NCBI GenBank assembly: GCA_965199235.1
Contig: CBDAQU010000002.1
Coordinates: forward strand, 62,001-126,000
Length of the DNA stretch: 64,000 nt
From: BOG-908 sp965199235
Lineage (GTDB): Bacteria; Pseudomonadota; Alphaproteobacteria; Acetobacterales; Acetobacteraceae
Direction: 5' to 3'
Positions 25,038-33,698 of this stretch are shown here, piece by piece. Within the stretch, counting starts at the first letter, position 1; every line of letters begins with the position of its first letter. The notes beneath the pieces were generated by a model, which did not search any database, had not been told where the DNA came from, and saw nothing but the letters and a program-made list of their open reading frames with translations. A program made the translations under genes and the position numbers.

Positions 25038-27524
25038 TCAGTGAAACAGGCCTTTGAGCAGATCGCGCGGTTTGCGGATCACCAGGGGTGCCGTGGTTGC
25101 AGCGTCCGCCTGGGCCGGCATCGGGCCGCCCAGGCCGCCGCGGGCGACGGCGAGCTTGGAGGCGCAGGCGGACTGCGCCCCCTGGGCCGAGCCGATGGTC
25201 AGCCCATATCGTCCCCCGCCCATCACCGGATCCAGCGACGCGCGCATCTGGCCGAACGGGCCGCGCAGGGACACGGGCGCCGCGACTTCGGCGGGACCCA
25301 GACGCACGCGCGGGCGGAGGTGCAGGTCGGCGCTCTGGCTGGTGAGGTCGATCTGGCCGGTGCCATCGAGCACCAGACGCGACGTGTCGGCGGCGAGCGC
25401 ACGGAAACTGCCCTGGCCGTTCCTGAAGTCGATTCGGACGGCGAAGCACCGGACCTGGCTTTCCCCGGCGCCGAAGGATTGTACGCCTGCGGTGTCCAAG
25501 GCGGTGCCGATCAGCGATTCGACCAAACTGTCCTCCACCGTGCCGTTCACCATGGCAACTCCCAGATGGCCGTCCAAGCTGGTCTGCAACGCCTGCAGCG
25601 TCTGCCCGACGCCGCTCAACTGCGCGTCAACCTGCATCGTGCCGGTGGCGCTTCCCGGGTAGCCGAAGAGCGCTGCCATGGCAGCGGCGGAGATCGAGGG
25701 AGAGCGCAGCGTCACTGCGACTGGCGGCATGTCGGAGCTGGCATCGATGGACGCGCCGCCGACGATGACGCCTTCCGGCGCTGCCGCCCGAAACGGGTTG
25801 AGCGCGAGCTTGCCGTCCTGGATCTGGAGGTGCGCCTGCACGTCGCTGTAACGCTTGCCGGCCAGCGCCAGGTCGTCGACCGTGAGGCTCAGGTCGGCAT
25901 CGGTCGTGCGCAGCCTTGCGAGCGGCAGGCTGTCCGGGGCGGTTGGGCTGGGCGGCTGAACGGGCGCGGCGGCCGGCGGCGCGTCAGGCGCGGCGGCCTG
26001 GCCGGCAGGGGGCGGAGCTGGAAACAAAGAGGGCAGCCCGTCAGAGACGGTCTGCGGAGCCAACCCGTCGACGTCGAGCATGTGCGACGCGAGCGTTCCC
26101 TCGATCGTCAGCCTGGGCGTCCAGTCGACCGTCAGCTGTCCGGTCACGTCGCCGAGCGAGGAGGCGACGACGAGGTCGCGCACGGCGATGCCCCTGAGCT
26201 TGACCCCGGCATCGGCCATCTTCGCGTCGATGGTCAGGTTCTTCGCGGCCGGAAGCGTGCGGCCTGCCAGGGGAGAGAGGGCGGACAGGTCTGGGGCGTG
26301 CATGTTGACAGCCACGTCCAGCCCGGCGGTGTTCAGGCGCGGCGGCACGGTTCCTTTCACCGTCAGCGTCGCACCTGCCGCCTGCGCCTGGATCGTCACC
26401 TGCAGGGGGGCGGTGGCGCCGACGACGTCCGGCTGCGTGGTGTTGGCAGACACGCGCAGCGGCTGGTCCTGGTAGATGCCTTCCACGTTGAGCTGAGCGA
26501 GCTGCCCCGGTCCCGGGGCGGACAGGTTTGCCTGCCTCACGCTGAGCCCGGGCACCCAGCCGGAGAGGTCGGATGCACCGGCATGAACCGATACCTGGGA
26601 GGTGCGCAGCTCCTCCTGACTGCCATCGGAGAGCACGCCGGTGGCGTTGACGTCACGCAGAGGAGGAAGCTTCACGCCGGGCAGAAGGCCGTTCAGCGTG
26701 TCCAGCGTCGGTATCGTCGCCGTCATCCTGAACTGGTAGCCGCGACCCTGGTCGGGATGGTTGATGCCGCCGTCCAAATGCAGCGTCGCGCCCTGAAGGG
26801 CGGCCTGCACGGTCAGCGGCCATGCGCCTGCGAGCGCGCTGACCGGACCGCCCTCCAGGCGCTGCAGCGAGCCGGAGCTGGCGTCCACCGTCAACGGTGC
26901 GCCGCCATAGGTGCCAGACATCGACAGGGTCATCGGCAAGTCGTTGCTGCGGGCCGACAGGGTCAGCTGGCCGATGCCGAAGGTGACCGGCTCGCCCTGT
27001 GCCGGCCGCCAGCTCACCTGGCCGCCCTGCATCGTGAGCGATCGTATCTCCACGCGATGCGTGCCGCCGCCGCCGGACCCGCCGCCCTGGTAGAGGGCGC
27101 GGTGTTCGGGCGAGAACCGCCAGTTGGGGACGCCGTCAGGGCCGTATTCGAGCAGCAGGTCGGGCTGTTCGACGGTCAGTCCCGAGACCACCGCGTCGCC
27201 CCCCAGCAGCGGCAACAGTGCGAGGGTCGCACGCATGCTGCGGGCGGTGAGCATCTGCGGACGGGAGCCGCCATCGATGTTGGCCAGGGTCACGTCCTGC
27301 ACCTCGAACTGCGGCGACAGGCCGAGCCGCAAGTGCACGCCGCCGGCAATGGTGAGGACGCGCCCGGTCTGTCGGCGTACAGCTTCCTGCAGATCGTCCT
27401 TCAGACGGTTGGGATCGAGCGCCGAGGCCGCCACGACGTATCCGCCGATGCCGAGAACGATGACGGCGAGCACGGTCAGCAGCAGCGGACGGAACGCGTT
27501 CTGACGTCTGGAATTGGCTTGCAT
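25038..27524 (-). CDS. AsmA family protein
   Basis: An 828-residue envelope protein. One membrane helix at about residues 12-33 (LLLTVLAVIVLGIGGYVVAAS) anchors it, with the rest periplasmic. N-terminal GRVLTIAGGVHLRLGLSPQFEVQDVTLAN is the AsmA signature, and LDGTGQIDLTSQSADLHLRPR the C-terminal AsmA domain. A Pro/Ala-rich linker (PPPAGQAAAPDAPPAAAPVQPP) sits near residue 500. Family members are implicated in lipid transport between membranes. A long open frame on the opposite strand is an artefact of high GC. Confidence 0.9.
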   Translation of the reverse strand: MQANSRRQNAFRPLLLTVLAVIVLGIGGYVVAASALDPNRLKDDLQEAVRRQTGRVLTIAGGVHLRLGLSPQFEVQDVTLANIDGGSRPQMLTARSMRATLALLPLLGGDAVVSGLTVEQPDLLLEYGPDGVPNWRFSPEHRALYQGGGSGGGGTHRVEIRSLTMQGGQVSWRPAQGEPVTFGIGQLTLSARSNDLPMTLSMSGTYGGAPLTVDASSGSLQRLEGGPVSALAGAWPLTVQAALQGATLHLDGGINHPDQGRGYQFRMTATIPTLDTLNGLLPGVKLPPLRDVNATGVLSDGSQEELRTSQVSVHAGASDLSGWVPGLSVRQANLSAPGPGQLAQLNVEGIYQDQPLRVSANTTQPDVVGATAPLQVTIQAQAAGATLTVKGTVPPRLNTAGLDVAVNMHAPDLSALSPLAGRTLPAAKNLTIDAKMADAGVKLRGIAVRDLVVASSLGDVTGQLTVDWTPRLTIEGTLASHMLDVDGLAPQTVSDGLPSLFPAPPPAGQAAAPDAPPAAAPVQPPSPTAPDSLPLARLRTTDADLSLTVDDLALAGKRYSDVQAHLQIQDGKLALNPFRAAAPEGVIVGGASIDASSDMPPVAVTLRSPSISAAAMAALFGYPGSATGTMQVDAQLSGVGQTLQALQTSLDGHLGVAMVNGTVEDSLVESLIGTALDTAGVQSFGAGESQVRCFAVRIDFRNGQGSFRALAADTSRLVLDGTGQIDLTSQSADLHLRPRVRLGPAEVAAPVSLRGPFGQMRASLDPVMGGGRYGLTIGSAQGAQSACASKLAVARGGLGGPMPAQADAATTAPLVIRKPRDLLKGLFH

Positions 27525-27945
27525 GCGCGGGTTCCTAGCCGAAAACCCGCCGGCACGTGAGTCTCGGATCAGGCGCTAGCTGTTGTTACCAAGGACGTCC
27601 CTCTTTGCTGTCGCAGCGTGCTTCCCGCGGCGTCTGAGTCGGTCTTGACCGCGAGCCACCCCGGCTCAGCCTTGATGTCACACCAATCGGCCTTGGGATC
27701 GACATACCCAAAAACCATTGTCCGGCTGTCGCGGATCAAATGAACAGAGGTTTTTTGGTCCTTTTTGCAAAAAGGACTGCTTGCCTTTCACGAGCCAGAC
27801 TCACCCCCACTCGTCATCAGCATTTCGTTTAGCGGCACGGCAGACGACAGACACCCACCGATTGTGGCACCCCAGATAGGTACAACGTCCGTGGTGGCGA
27901 CAGCTAGCTGTTTGTCTAGGCGAGCATGGTCATCGTGGTTGAGGA
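27525..27945. other. Intergenic stretch holding one arm of an inverted repeat pair
   Basis: No gene recognised. The useful content is the repeat at 27688-27810 described separately. The rest shows no clear promoter or hairpin. Confidence 0.6.
27688..27810 (+). repeat. Intergenic repeat, left arm
   Basis: Block B (27688-27711) contains GATCGACATACCCAA. Block A (27749-27810) contains the 20-nt perfect palindrome GTCCTTTTTGCAAAAAGGAC (27758-27777) followed by TGCTTGCCTTTCACGAG. The same two blocks recur inverted at 31025-31175. Confidence 0.8.
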
Positions 27946-27971
27946 TCAACCTGAAGCGATTATGCTCCAGA

Positions 27972-28946
27972 CTAGCGCCGGCAGGGGGCTGCTGCGGACG
28001 GGGCGTGAAATCCTATGGTCCGGAACGTGTCACGCATGTGGGGCGGCAGGTCGGCCTCGAGCTCCAGGAGGCCACCCTGCGGATGGGGCACGCACAGCGC
28101 GCGGGCGTGCAGGTGCAGCTTGGACGGCAGCCCATCGACCTCCGCCGCCTGCCCGCCATATTTGCCGTCGCCCACGATCGGCGCGCCCAAGGCCACGCAG
28201 TGCACGCGAAGCTGGTGGGTCCGGCCGGTCAGCGGTGAGAGTTCCAGCCAGGATATCTTGCGGCCGGCCGCGTCCAGCGTTCGGTACTCCGTCACCGCCG
28301 AGACGGCATCCTCCTCGTCCTCATGCGCCACGGCGACGCGTTCGCCGCCGCGCAGGCCGCCGAATTTGACCAGCGGGAGGTCGATCTGGCCGTGCTGCGG
28401 CGAGGGCCGGCCGGCGACGACCGCCCAGTAGGTTTTCTGCACCTGGCGGCTGCGGAAGGCGGCGGCCAATTTGGCCGCCACTCCAGGCGTCCGCGCCAGC
28501 AGGAGCAGCCCGCTCGTGTCGCGGTCGATGCGATGAACCAGCCTGGGCTTGTCCCCGGCTCCCTGGCGGAACCCTTCCATCAGGCCATCGAGGTGGCGTA
28601 CGATCCCCGGACCCCCTTGCACGGGAAGACCGTAAGGCTTGTTCACGACGATCAGGGTGTCGTCGATGTAGACGACCATGCCTTCGAGCTCGCGCATCGT
28701 CCCGGCGTCCAGGGGTACGACGGCCGGAGGCGGCGGCGGGCCGCCAGGAATGGGCGGCACGCGCACCGACTGGCCGGAGAGCAGCCGGGTTGCCGCGTCG
28801 ACGCGCTTGCCGTCCACGCGTATCTGGCCGGTACGGCACAATTTCTGGATCATGCCCTGCGTCAATACGGGGAAATGCCGGCGGAACCACCTGTCGAGAC
28901 GTATTTCGGCCTCGTCGTCGGTCACCTGGACAGCGCAGATGCTCAA
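27972..28946 (-). CDS. RluA-family 23S rRNA pseudouridine synthase (RluC-like)
   Basis: A 324-residue RNA-modifying enzyme. An S4 RNA-binding domain lies at about residues 9-60 (RLDRWFRRHFPVLTQGMIQKL). The catalytic Asp is in LVHRIDRDTSGLLLLA near residue 145, and LTGRTHQLRVH is the second family motif. It seems to start at TTG 28946, because family members begin only a few residues before VTxDEAxxRLDRWF; a GTG at 28925 is the alternative. The TTG shares bases with the rarA stop (CTTGA), so the two are coupled. Confidence 0.9.
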   Translation of the reverse strand: MSICAVQVTDDEAEIRLDRWFRRHFPVLTQGMIQKLCRTGQIRVDGKRVDAATRLLSGQSVRVPPIPGGPPPPPAVVPLDAGTMRELEGMVVYIDDTLIVVNKPYGLPVQGGPGIVRHLDGLMEGFRQGAGDKPRLVHRIDRDTSGLLLLARTPGVAAKLAAAFRSRQVQKTYWAVVAGRPSPQHGQIDLPLVKFGGLRGGERVAVAHEDEEDAVSAVTEYRTLDAAGRKISWLELSPLTGRTHQLRVHCVALGAPIVGDGKYGGQAAEVDGLPSKLHLHARALCVPHPQGGLLELEADLPPHMRDTFRTIGFHAPSAAAPCRR

Positions 28947-30277
28947 GCATCTTCCGTCCGCTCTCGCTCGGCGCGAAGGCGAGCCCAATGGTCGATGCGT
29001 TTGCCCAGCTCCCGCTCGAATCCCCGATCGGCCGGCCGGTAGAACGACATCGGCTGCACCCCGTCCGGAAAATAGTTCTGGCCGGAGAAGCCTTCGGCCT
29101 GCTCGTGGTCGTAGGCGTATCCGCTGCCGTAGCCGAGCGATTTCATCAACGCCGTCGGCGCGTTCAGTATGTGGGCGGGCGGCATCAGGCTGCCTGTCTC
29201 CTTGGCGGCCCGTAAAGCTGCCTTCTGCGCCTTGTAGGCGGCGTTCGATTTTGGCGCCGTGCCGAGATAGAGCACTGCCTGCGCCAGCGCGAGGTCCCCT
29301 TCGGGCGAGCCGAGCCGCTCATAGGCGTCCCACGCAGCCAAGGTGTGCGACAGGGCGTGCGGATCAGCCAGGCCGACATCCTCGGAGGCAAAGCGCACAA
29401 GCCGCCGCGCGATGTAGCGCGGGTCCTCGCCGCCGGCGATCATCCTGGAGAACCAGTAGAGCGCTGCGTCGGCATCGGAGCCGCGCAGGGATTTATGCAG
29501 GGCGGAGATGAGGTTGTAATGTTCCTCCCTGTCGCGGTCGTAAAGCGCCGCGCGCCTGGCCAGCAGGTCGGCGAGCGCCTCGGCGCCGAGCGGCGCCTGG
29601 TCGGCCGGCAATGCCGCCACCTGTTCGGCCATGTTGAGCAGATAGCGTCCGTCACCGTCGGCCATCGCCCGCAACGCCACCCGGCCGTCTGGCGCCAACG
29701 GCAGCGACCGCCCGATCTCGCGTTCGGCGCGTTCGAGTATGGCCTGCATGGAGGCATCGTCCAGGCGGCGCAGCACCAGCACCTGGCAGCGGGACAGGAG
29801 TGCGCCGTTCAGTGCGAAGGAGGGGTTCTCCGTCGTCGCGCCGACGAGGATGACCGTGCCATCCTCGACGACCGGCAGGAAGCCATCCTGCTGCGAGCGG
29901 TTGAAGCGGTGTATCTCGTCGACGAACAGCAGCGTTGCCTGACGTGTCTGCCGGCGTCTGACTGCGTCCTCAAACACGCGGCGGAGGTCGGCGACGCCGG
30001 AGAACACGGCCGAAAGCTGCACGAAGGCGAGGTTGGAAGCGGCGGCAAGCAGCCGCGCGATGGTGGTCTTGCCGACGCCTGGCGGCCCCCACAGGATCAA
30101 GCTGGAGATTTGGCCACTGCGCAGCATGCGGGTCAGGGCGCCTGTTTCTCCGAGAAGCTGCTCCTGGCCTATGACCTCGGCCAGCGATGAGGGGCGCAAC
30201 CGGTCGGCCAAGGGCCGTGGCGGAGCTTCTGATGGGCCACTGTCCTCGAACAACCCAGGTTGAATGATGTTCGCCAT
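28943..30277 (-). CDS. rarA: Replication-associated recombination protein A (AAA ATPase)
   Basis: A 444-residue clamp-loader-like ATPase (RarA/MgsA/WRNIP1 family) acting at stalled forks. LFEDSGPSEAPPRPLADRLRP and EVIGQEQLLG open it. Walker A is LWGPPGVGKTTIARLLA, Walker B LLFVDEIHRFNRSQQDGFLP, sensor 1 GATTENPSF. LHKSLRGSDADAALYWFSRM and LGTAPKSNAAY lie in the C-terminal tetramerisation region. The ATG at 30277 is chosen because upstream residues do not match the family. Confidence 0.96.
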   Translation of the reverse strand: MANIIQPGLFEDSGPSEAPPRPLADRLRPSSLAEVIGQEQLLGETGALTRMLRSGQISSLILWGPPGVGKTTIARLLAAASNLAFVQLSAVFSGVADLRRVFEDAVRRRQTRQATLLFVDEIHRFNRSQQDGFLPVVEDGTVILVGATTENPSFALNGALLSRCQVLVLRRLDDASMQAILERAEREIGRSLPLAPDGRVALRAMADGDGRYLLNMAEQVAALPADQAPLGAEALADLLARRAALYDRDREEHYNLISALHKSLRGSDADAALYWFSRMIAGGEDPRYIARRLVRFASEDVGLADPHALSHTLAAWDAYERLGSPEGDLALAQAVLYLGTAPKSNAAYKAQKAALRAAKETGSLMPPAHILNAPTALMKSLGYGSGYAYDHEQAEGFSGQNYFPDGVQPMSFYRPADRGFERELGKRIDHWARLRAERERTEDA

Positions 30278-30439
30278 GGTAGGCGCCTCTGCGTCAATTT
30301 TGCCACTTCCTGCGGCTATTTTGCCGCGCGGCTTTGTAACCTTGTCATTAACCTGCGACTTATCCACCTTTGGCTCGTTATGGACGCAGACCGGTCTGTC
30401 CGCGTCTGTGCGGGTAACCCACCTAGAGGAGTTTCGGCT

Positions 30440-30925
30440 GTGCGTAAGACAAACCTTTTTGGAGCAACGTTCCTGGTACTGACAGCCGGTGCCTGGAGCC
30501 TTAATGCGGCCGCGCAAACAGCCGCGCCCGCTCCTGTGGCCCCTGCGCCCGCGCCTGTCGCGCCCGCCGCTCCGGCACCGACGACCCCCGACACGACGGC
30601 GGCGCCAGCGGTGCCCGATACGTCGGCTCCCGCCGCATCGTCACCGAAGAAGAAGACGATGATGCATCACAAGACGATGCACAGCCATGGCAAGCTCGCC
30701 GCGACACCGGCTGGAAACAAGGCCGTCGAAGACCTGAACGACGCAAGCCTGGATTCTGCCAAGAACGGCAAGCCTTTCGTCGCTCCGCCGACGCCGCCAG
30801 CAGCTAAGACAACGGCACATACGGGCGGCCACAAGTCTCATCATGTCTCCAAGCCGAAGGGTGACGCAACGGCGCCGACCGCGCCCGCCGACACGACGCC
30901 ACCGGCCGACTCGAGCGGCAAGTAA
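30440..30925 (+). CDS. Exported Pro/Ala-rich, low-complexity protein
   Basis: A 161-residue protein with a signal peptide (LFGATFLVLTAGAWSLNAAAQ). The mature part is dominated by repeats such as APAPVAPAPAPVAPAAPAP, a Lys/His segment (KKKTMMHHKTMHSHGK) and a Lys/Pro/Thr-rich tail. No domain is recognised. It is probably a periplasmic or envelope-associated disordered protein. GTG 30440 is preceded by GAGGAG at 30427-30432. It is divergent from rarA and followed by a clear terminator. Confidence 0.7.
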   Translation: MRKTNLFGATFLVLTAGAWSLNAAAQTAAPAPVAPAPAPVAPAAPAPTTPDTTAAPAVPDTSAPAASSPKKKTMMHHKTMHSHGKLAATPAGNKAVEDLNDASLDSAKNGKPFVAPPTPPAAKTTAHTGGHKSHHVSKPKGDATAPTAPADTTPPADSSGK

Positions 30926-30941
30926 GCCGCTTTCGACAGAC

Positions 30942-30973
30942 GAAAGGCTGGGCAATTTGTTGCCCAGCCTTTC
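30942..30973 (+). terminator. Rho-independent terminator
   Basis: GAAAGGCTGGGCAA (30942-30955) and TTGCCCAGCCTTTC (30960-30973) form a perfect 14-base-pair stem with a TTTG loop, followed by CTTTGTAAGT. It ends the Pro/Ala-rich gene. Confidence 0.85.
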
Positions 30974-31024
30974 CTTTGTAAGTCTGTCGGCGTTCAGCTT
31001 CGCCGGACCGCAAAGCTTACATCC

Positions 31025-31175
31025 AACTGGGGCTGAGTCTGACTCGTAAAAAGGCAAGCAGTCCTTTTTGCAAAAAGGACCAAAAAACTTTTTTCATTTC
31101 GTTCGCGGCAGCCGGACAGAAGTTTTTGCAAAAAGAAGCATTTTCCTTCGGTTGGGTATGTCGATTCAAAGTCGG
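31025..31175 (-). repeat. Intergenic repeat, right arm (inverted)
   Basis: It contains the palindrome GTCCTTTTTGCAAAAAGGAC (31061-31080) with the same flank as at 27749-27810 in reverse orientation, and block B as TTGGGTATGTCGATT (31152-31166). Between them lies a further TTTTTGCAAAAA (31123-31134) not seen in the left arm. For rplQ, which ends at 31180, these hairpins may serve as transcription terminators. Confidence 0.8.
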
Positions 31176-31179
31176 GGTA

Positions 31180-31599
31180 TCACTCCGCTTCGGAGTCGGG
31201 CATTTCCTGTCGCGGGCCGCTATCCTGGCCCTTGGCCGACGGGTCGCGATCGACCAGTTCGATGACCGCCATGTCGGCTGCGTCGCCATAGCGCATGCCG
31301 GCCTTCATGACGCGCGTGTAGCCGCCTGAGCGTGCGCGGTAGCGGGTCGCCAGAGTGTCGAACAATTTTCGGACGATGGTATCGTCGCGCAATTGGGCGT
31401 AGGCTTGACGGCGCGCATGGAGGCCGCCGCGCTTGCCGAGCGTGATCAGGCGTTCGGCGACGGGGCGAAGCTCCTTGGCCTTGGGCAGCGTGGTCGTGAT
31501 CTGCTCGTGCTTGATCAAGGCCACAGCCATGTTGCGGAACATCGCCAGGCGATGGGTTGATGTTACGCCGAGCTTTCTGCCGGCTACTCCGTGGCGCAT
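31180..31599 (-). CDS. rplQ: 50S ribosomal protein L17
   Basis: A 139-residue L17 starting MRHGVAGRKLGVTSTHRLAMFRNMA, the highly conserved N-terminus. KAKELRPVAERLITLGKRG follows. The acidic C-terminal tail after VELVDRD is a common variable extension. It is the last gene of the alpha operon, 47 nt after rpoA. Confidence 0.97.
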   Translation of the reverse strand: MRHGVAGRKLGVTSTHRLAMFRNMAVALIKHEQITTTLPKAKELRPVAERLITLGKRGGLHARRQAYAQLRDDTIVRKLFDTLATRYRARSGGYTRVMKAGMRYGDAADMAVIELVDRDPSAKGQDSGPRQEMPDSEAE

Positions 31600-31646
31600 G
31601 ATCTACTCCAATTGATGCTGGGAACAGCAGGGCGAGGCCTGCGCCC

Positions 31647-32666
31647 CTAGAACGGCTCGTCGAGCCGCTTGGCCAGTTCCTCGATGTTTTCCGGCGGCCA
31701 GCCGGACACGTTCATCCCGAGCGCCAGACCCATGTTGGTCAGCACTTCCTTGATCTCGTTGAGCGACTTGCGGCCGAAATTGGGCGTGCGCAGCATCTCC
31801 TGTTCGGTCTTCTGCACCAAGTCGCCGATATAGACGATATTGTCGTTCTTGAGGCAGTTGGCGCTGCGGACCGACAGCTCCAGCTCGTCCACCTTGCGCA
31901 GCAGGTTGCGGTTGAACGGGAGATCGTCCTGCTGCTCCTCTGCGCGAACCTGCTGCGGTTCGTCGAAGTTGATGAACAGTTTCAGCTGGTCCTGCAGGAT
32001 GCGGGCGGCCAGTGCAACCGCATCCTCGGGGCCGACAGCGCCGTTGGTTTCGACCGTAAGAAGAAGCTTGTCGTAGTCCGTGACCTGCCCGACGCGAGTG
32101 GGCTCGACCTTGTAGGACACGCGCCGGACGGGCGAGTAGATGGCATCCACCGGGATGAGACCGATCGGAGCGTCTTCCGGTCGGTTTGCGGCAGCGGCGA
32201 CGTAACCGCGGCCGAGTTGTACGGTCAGTTCCATGCCGAGCTTGGCGCCGTCGTCCAGTGTGCAGATCACCAGGTCCGGGTTCATGATGTCTATGTCGTG
32301 CCCGGCCTGGATCTGGCCGGCGCGGACCTCGCCAGGGCCGGTGGCGGTCAGCGTCATGCGCTTTGGACCCTCGCCATGCATGCGCAACGCCAGCTGCTTG
32401 ATGTTGAGCACGATGTCGGTGACGTCTTCACGCACGCCGGCGACCGAGCTGAACTCGTGCAGCACGCCGTCGATCTGCAGCGCGGTCACAGCGGCGCCTT
32501 GTAGCGAGCTGAGGAGGATCCTGCGTATCGCGTTGCCGAGTGTCATGCCGAAGCCGCGCTCCAGCGGTTCGGCAACGACGGTCGCTATGCGGTGCGGGTC
32601 GGTACCTGGCTCGACTTCCAGCTTTTCCGGCTTGATGAGCGACTGCCAGTTTCTCTGGATGACCAA
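31647..32666 (-). CDS. rpoA: DNA-directed RNA polymerase alpha subunit
   Basis: A 339-residue subunit. The N-terminal dimerisation domain has VEPLERGFGMTLGNAIRRILLSSLQGAAVT. The C-terminal domain, which contacts UP-element DNA and activators, has LSVRSANCLKNDNIVYIGDLVQKTE and NFGRKSLNEIKEVL. A 101-nt gap with long-range base-pairing potential separates it from rpsK. Confidence 0.98.
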   Translation of the reverse strand: MVIQRNWQSLIKPEKLEVEPGTDPHRIATVVAEPLERGFGMTLGNAIRRILLSSLQGAAVTALQIDGVLHEFSSVAGVREDVTDIVLNIKQLALRMHGEGPKRMTLTATGPGEVRAGQIQAGHDIDIMNPDLVICTLDDGAKLGMELTVQLGRGYVAAAANRPEDAPIGLIPVDAIYSPVRRVSYKVEPTRVGQVTDYDKLLLTVETNGAVGPEDAVALAARILQDQLKLFINFDEPQQVRAEEQQDDLPFNRNLLRKVDELELSVRSANCLKNDNIVYIGDLVQKTEQEMLRTPNFGRKSLNEIKEVLTNMGLALGMNVSGWPPENIEELAKRLDEPF

Positions 32667-32682
32667 TTCACTACCTCTCAGG

Positions 32683-32767
32683 ATTCAGGTCTCAGGACGT
32701 CAGGACTAAGATCGATGTCAGGAGCAGCGCCCTCTGACGACTGACCCCTGGAAGCTGAGACCTGAGT
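32683..32767 (-). promoter_or_regulatory. Possible structured leader between rpsK and rpoA
   Basis: CAGGTCTCAG (32686-32695) is perfectly complementary to CTGAGACCTG (32755-32764), closing a loop of about 60 nt. The region also repeats CCTGA five times on the minus strand. It could be a regulatory RNA structure controlling rpoA, or simply a short repeat. Confidence 0.35.
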
Positions 32768-33163
32768 TCAGACGCGGCGGCGCTTGCGCGGGCGGCAGCC
32801 GTTATGCGGGATGGGCGTCATGTCGCGGATGGCGCTGATGGAAAATCCAACCGCCTGCAGCGCCCGGAGCGCGCTTTCACGGCCAGAGCCTGGGCCGCTG
32901 ACCTCGATCTCCAGCGTCTCCATGCCGTGCTCACGCGCTTTCTTGCCAGCGTCCTCGGCCGCGACCTGGGCCGCGTACGGCGTTGATTTGCGGCTGCCCT
33001 TGAAACCCTGGCTGCCGCTGGATGACCAGGCGATCGTGTTGCCCTGCGCGTCGGTGATCGTGATCATCGTGTTGTTGAACGATGCCATGACGTGGGCCAC
33101 GCCGGAGATGATGTTCTTCCGCTCCTTGCGCTTGGTACGCGTTGCGGCGGCTGGCTTGGCCAT
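32768..33163 (-). CDS. rpsK: 30S ribosomal protein S11
   Basis: A 131-residue S11 with GVAHVMASFNNTMITITDAQGN and the terminal NGCRPRKRRRV, both near invariant. It begins directly after the rpsM stop. Confidence 0.98.
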   Translation of the reverse strand: MAKPAAATRTKRKERKNIISGVAHVMASFNNTMITITDAQGNTIAWSSSGSQGFKGSRKSTPYAAQVAAEDAGKKAREHGMETLEIEVSGPGSGRESALRALQAVGFSISAIRDMTPIPHNGCRPRKRRRV

Positions 33164-33541
33164 CTACTTCGTAACCTTCTTCTTGCCGGCGATAGCGACA
33201 GCCTTGCCCTTGCGGGTTCGAGCGTTGGTGTGGGTACGCTGGCCACGCACAGGCAGGCCACGGCGATGGCGCAGGCCGCGGTAGCAGCCAAGGTCCATAA
33301 GCCGCTTTATGTTCATCGCCAGTTCGCGGCGAAGGTCTCCCTCGACCCGGTAGTCACGGTCGATCAGTTCGCGTATGCGGAGGATCTCGTCGTCACTGAG
33401 CTGGTTGACACGGCGGTCGTCCGGGATGTTCAGCTTGCTGCAGATGTCAGCCGCCTTTTGCGGCCCGATGCCGTAGATGTAGCGCAGGCTGATCGTAACC
33501 CGCTTGTTGGTCGGTATGTTCACCCCGGCAATACGCGCCAC
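33164..33541 (-). CDS. rpsM: 30S ribosomal protein S13
   Basis: A 125-residue S13. MARIAGVNIPTNKRVTISLRYIYGIG at the start and GLRHRRGLPVRGQRTHTNARTRKG near the C-terminus are diagnostic. A gap of about 157 nt separates it from adk upstream, with no rpmJ or infA between. Confidence 0.98.
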   Translation of the reverse strand: MARIAGVNIPTNKRVTISLRYIYGIGPQKAADICSKLNIPDDRRVNQLSDDEILRIRELIDRDYRVEGDLRRELAMNIKRLMDLGCYRGLRHRRGLPVRGQRTHTNARTRKGKAVAIAGKKKVTK

Positions 33542-33698
33542 GCCCTACTCTCCCTGCGCCCGCCCTTGGGCGTCGCGCGATCTGGCCCCGCACGAGGCTG
33601 GTTGATAGACCAAAATGCAGTAACGGCGCCCATCCTGCTCGAATGGCGCCTGAGCACCCGACTTAGAACTGCCTCGCGTTCAAGTCAACGCGGCGGCA

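Noticed and set aside
25041..27560. An 839-codon open frame on the plus strand opposite the AsmA-family gene
   Set aside because: It is low in hydrophobic and high in Arg/Gly/His/Gln residues, has no family pattern, and mirrors a gene with clear AsmA signatures; high GC on the opposite strand explains it.
30360..30368. TTATCCACC, an 8 of 9 match to the DnaA box
   Set aside because: A single site between rarA and the secreted protein gene, without an AT-rich unwinding region or further boxes; expected by chance.
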